The notes under the pieces: model-generated
Seen by the model: only the letters and a program-made list of their open reading frames with translations
Told to the model about the DNA's origin: nothing
The model's database searches: none
Assembly: GCA_028691835.1 (NCBI GenBank)
Contig: JAQUYN010000021.1
Span: 1 to 34,881, forward strand
Length of the DNA: 34,881 nt
From: Alphaproteobacteria bacterium
GTDB lineage: Bacteria > Pseudomonadota > Alphaproteobacteria > UBA9219
Direction: 5' to 3'
Position numbers and translations under genes: made by a program
Part shown: positions 33,113 to 34,881 of the stretch, in pieces
Numbering within the stretch: position 1 is the stretch's first letter
Layout of the letters: every line of letters starts with the position of its first letter

Positions 33113-33772
33113 CTATTCAACAATTTCTATATAATTCCCATCGACAAAAATTGCTTGCGAGTCTTTTAACTCGACAACTCTTTTCCCTAATTGTCCTTTT
33201 ATTGTCTGGATACATTTTTCAGCATTTTGAGAATGCGTGGCTGACCCAACATGGGGGACAATATAAAAATCCACGAGCTCCAATCCGTTTAGTGGGTTCT
33301 TTTTCGACACAGGTGTATCCTCTAATGGTTCAATATATTCAATATGAGGACAAGCAATAATAGAACCTGCGCTCACACCAATATATAGAGCGCCTTGAGC
33401 CAACCTTTCCCGCACTATCTTTTCAAACCCCGTTCTTTGAACACACGCCAACAAATGAAATGTATTACCGCCAGTTACATAAATAACATCTGCATCACTA
33501 AGTTTAGCATATGTTTCCTCTTGTGATTTTTCTTCTAAATCAAAAAAGTCGAGCTTAAACCCAAATTTCTGAAAAATACCAATTTCATCTTTATGCCAAT
33601 CACGCTCTTTTTCAGGATAAACCAATCCTGCCGTTGGGATACAAACAGCCTTTAACAGAGAGGGTTCTGGCTTTTTCAACCTTGGCCATATTTTTTTCAT
33701 AACAGAAAGTTGACCACATGAAAAAAGGACCAATTGATTATTGTACATTTCAATTCTCTGCACTTCTACCAT
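33113..33772 (-). CDS. Peptidase family S51 (dipeptidase E-like)
   Basis: A 219-residue cytosolic protein with the class I glutamine amidotransferase-like fold of peptidase E. Visible are VIYVTGGNTFHLL (about 94-106) and the nucleophile elbow GVSAGSI, with serine between the small residues. Related enzymes cleave aspartyl dipeptides or act on cyanophycin-derived peptides; which substrate applies here is unknown. The start at ATG 33772 lies 2 nt after the stop of the Fic-type gene, so the three genes form an operon with the HTH gene. A later start at MYNNQLV is possible. Confidence 0.8.
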   Translation of the reverse strand: MVEVQRIEMYNNQLVLFSCGQLSVMKKIWPRLKKPEPSLLKAVCIPTAGLVYPEKERDWHKDEIGIFQKFGFKLDFFDLEEKSQEETYAKLSDADVIYVTGGNTFHLLACVQRTGFEKIVRERLAQGALYIGVSAGSIIACPHIEYIEPLEDTPVSKKNPLNGLELVDFYIVPHVGSATHSQNAEKCIQTIKGQLGKRVVELKDSQAIFVDGNYIEIVE

Positions 33773-33774
33773 CT

Positions 33775-34365
33775 CTATGACCTAGCAAAAGCAAGCAGGG
33801 GATCAATATCATGCTGATCGGCGGCGCGTAGGGATGCAATGTATTCCTTACGCACATCCCCTGCTTTTTGAAGGTTCCCTCTTCCCCAAGAAAACTTTTT
33901 CCCACCAAGATATACAACGAGCAGATCTGCTCCTAAGCGTGACCAACGGCCATTTCCATTTGGAAAAGGATGGATCAAAACAAGTCTATGATGAAAGCGG
34001 ATAGCAATTTCATCTGGCGGATAGGTGTCATTGTCTATCCAGTATTGAACATCGCCAAGAAGTTGTCGCAGGTCAGCTTCTATATTCCAAACATCAACGC
34101 CTATATTACGATTTGTTTCTCTGTATTTTCCTGCCCATTTCCAGACCTTCCCAAACATGCGTTTGTGAAGGGAGCATAAGAAAACCTCATCCAACAAATC
34201 CCGCTTCCTGCCAAAAGCCCAAGTAACAGCTTCCAGAATATTTTTCTGTTCAAGCTCATTCAGCTCATAGCGCACGGTAATATGTGTAGGAATAAGCCCT
34301 TTAGCTTCATCAGGTGTTAAAGGCGTAGCATCATCATCATAAGCAAAAGGATCTTGGTTGGTCAT
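33775..34365 (-). CDS. Mobile mystery protein B, Fic/Doc-domain protein
   Basis: A 196-residue Fic-domain protein with the catalytic sequence HPFPNGNGRWSRLGADLL. The Fic motif has N in place of D/E before GNGR (HPFPNGNGR), as in the mobile mystery protein B family, and the usual N-terminal ETNRNIGVD segment is present. It overlaps the upstream HTH gene by 4 bp (ATGA). The A/B pair is found on mobile elements and has the layout of an antitoxin-toxin operon, but toxicity or AMP transfer has not been shown here. Confidence 0.88.
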   Translation of the reverse strand: MTNQDPFAYDDDATPLTPDEAKGLIPTHITVRYELNELEQKNILEAVTWAFGRKRDLLDEVFLCSLHKRMFGKVWKWAGKYRETNRNIGVDVWNIEADLRQLLGDVQYWIDNDTYPPDEIAIRFHHRLVLIHPFPNGNGRWSRLGADLLVVYLGGKKFSWGRGNLQKAGDVRKEYIASLRAADQHDIDPLLAFARS

Positions 34366-34814
34366 TCTTCATCCCACAGGCGCGCTGGTTTCTGCATAAG
34401 TTCTTCAATAAGTTTCTGCCGCATCTCAGTCTGAGCTACCTTGTCACTTACAGATTGATTTTCGAGGCCCATAGTCTGCCCTACTTCGGCAAGCTGTTTG
34501 TCCGCGCATTTTTCTGCGCGTGCTCTTACTCGTTTTGCCAGCGGTTCTTCAGGAAGAAGTGTGTAGATAACACGGCATCCCAAAGCCTCTGCAGCACGTT
34601 CCAAGGAATCGAACGTAATCCGTCCTGAAAGTTCTGCCTTTTCCAGCTCGGTTATACGTGGCTGAGCCACCCCCATGCGTTTTGCAAGCTGCGTGGCCGT
34701 CATGCCCAAAGCATCACGGATAGCACGCACCCATCCCCTCGGAGGCCTTTTGGCTTTCAAAAGCGGGCGCAGCTCTTCAAATCGCTGGTCTAAATGTCTA
34801 AGTGATTCTTTCAT
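34362..34814 (-). CDS. Mobile mystery protein A, XRE-type regulator
   Basis: A 150-residue protein with a helix-turn-helix of XRE type: ALGMTATQLAKRMGVAQPRI, then TELEKAELSGRITFDSLERA. The starting MKESLRHLDQRFEELRPLL and the RPPRGWVRAIRDALG linker are characteristic of mobile mystery protein A. It most probably represses its own operon and neutralises or controls the Fic protein encoded next. ATG 34814 has no Shine-Dalgarno sequence; a palindrome covers it, which suggests a leaderless transcript or control at this point. Confidence 0.9.
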   Translation of the reverse strand: MKESLRHLDQRFEELRPLLKAKRPPRGWVRAIRDALGMTATQLAKRMGVAQPRITELEKAELSGRITFDSLERAAEALGCRVIYTLLPEEPLAKRVRARAEKCADKQLAEVGQTMGLENQSVSDKVAQTEMRQKLIEELMQKPARLWDEE

Positions 34815-34831
34815 GCTATAAGATATAGCAT
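34813..34831. promoter_or_regulatory. Palindromic operator covering the mobile mystery A start codon
   Basis: ATGCTATA-AGA-TATAGCAT is a perfect 8-bp inverted repeat with a 3-bp spacer that includes the start codon (34812-34814). An AT-rich region with TATATTT-like boxes follows upstream. It is the natural binding site for the encoded XRE regulator. Confidence 0.7.
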
Positions 34832-34881
34832 ATATTTTATGAATAAATATATAAGATGTTTCTTATCATTAGAACAAGAAT

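Noticed and set aside
33095..33115. Second att site related to the 3' end of tRNA-Leu
   Set aside because: Only GCACCATTC is shared, nine bases, and no integrase is nearby; chance is likely.
1..34881. CRISPR array, rRNA genes or toxin repeats
   Set aside because: No regularly spaced direct repeats and no rRNA-like sequence were seen when reading through the window.

Overview
The window looks like a chromosomal segment of an alphaproteobacterium with an anaerobic or fermentative side to its metabolism. The basis is a tRNA-fMet 3' half typical of that class, alphaproteobacterial-style integrase and primase genes, and a complete [FeFe]-hydrogenase locus. The assignment is an inference; there is no rRNA or other phylogenetic marker here.

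Positions 1-15260 appear to be the right-hand part of an integrative element whose left end lies outside the window. The right boundary is a 45-nt copy of the 3' half of tRNA-fMet at 15216-15260 (an att site). Directly inside it, on the minus strand, are a tyrosine recombinase (13729-15036) with a coupled gene of unknown function, then an AlpA-type regulator, a small unknown gene and a Toprim/D5-type primase-helicase chained by 4-bp start/stop overlaps, then three small unknown genes. Further left is defence cargo: a class II Fic protein, a TerB-domain protein, a BrxD-like ATPase and an Lhr-like helicase. The last three, in this order and with overlapping ends, match the composition of the Shango anti-phage system. 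A fourth minus-strand gene runs off the left edge and weakly resembles the N-terminal domain of ApeA-type HEPN proteins.

Positions 15260-17024 are a junction zone: a terminator, a 47-codon gene with its own Shine-Dalgarno sequence and terminator, a DNA-binding gene cut short by an IS630-family remnant, and a small secreted cysteine-rich protein.

Positions 17025-26050 are the metabolic core. One minus-strand operon, with nearly every junction overlapping, encodes a trimeric NAD-linked [FeFe] hydrogenase (hydC, hydB, hydA), an aspartate ammonia-lyase and the maturases HydF and HydE. The third maturase, hydG, is divergent from the same 170-bp intergenic region. All parts for H-cluster assembly and H2 production or uptake are present. 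HydB is the short NuoF-like form, which bears on whether the enzyme bifurcates electrons.

Positions 26183-31283 carry plus-strand housekeeping or envelope genes: a PAP2 phosphatase, a TPR-glycosyltransferase, a three-domain MliC/COG3650/META lipoprotein and an orphan MurC-like ligase. These are followed by a nested inverted-repeat element, a candidate structured RNA and tRNA-Leu(CAG).

Positions 32103-34814 are an AT-rich minus-strand segment with an unknown gene, a peptidase S51 and the mobile mystery protein A/B (HTH plus Fic) pair. A 19-bp palindrome covers the start codon of that pair. No CRISPR array or rRNA was seen.
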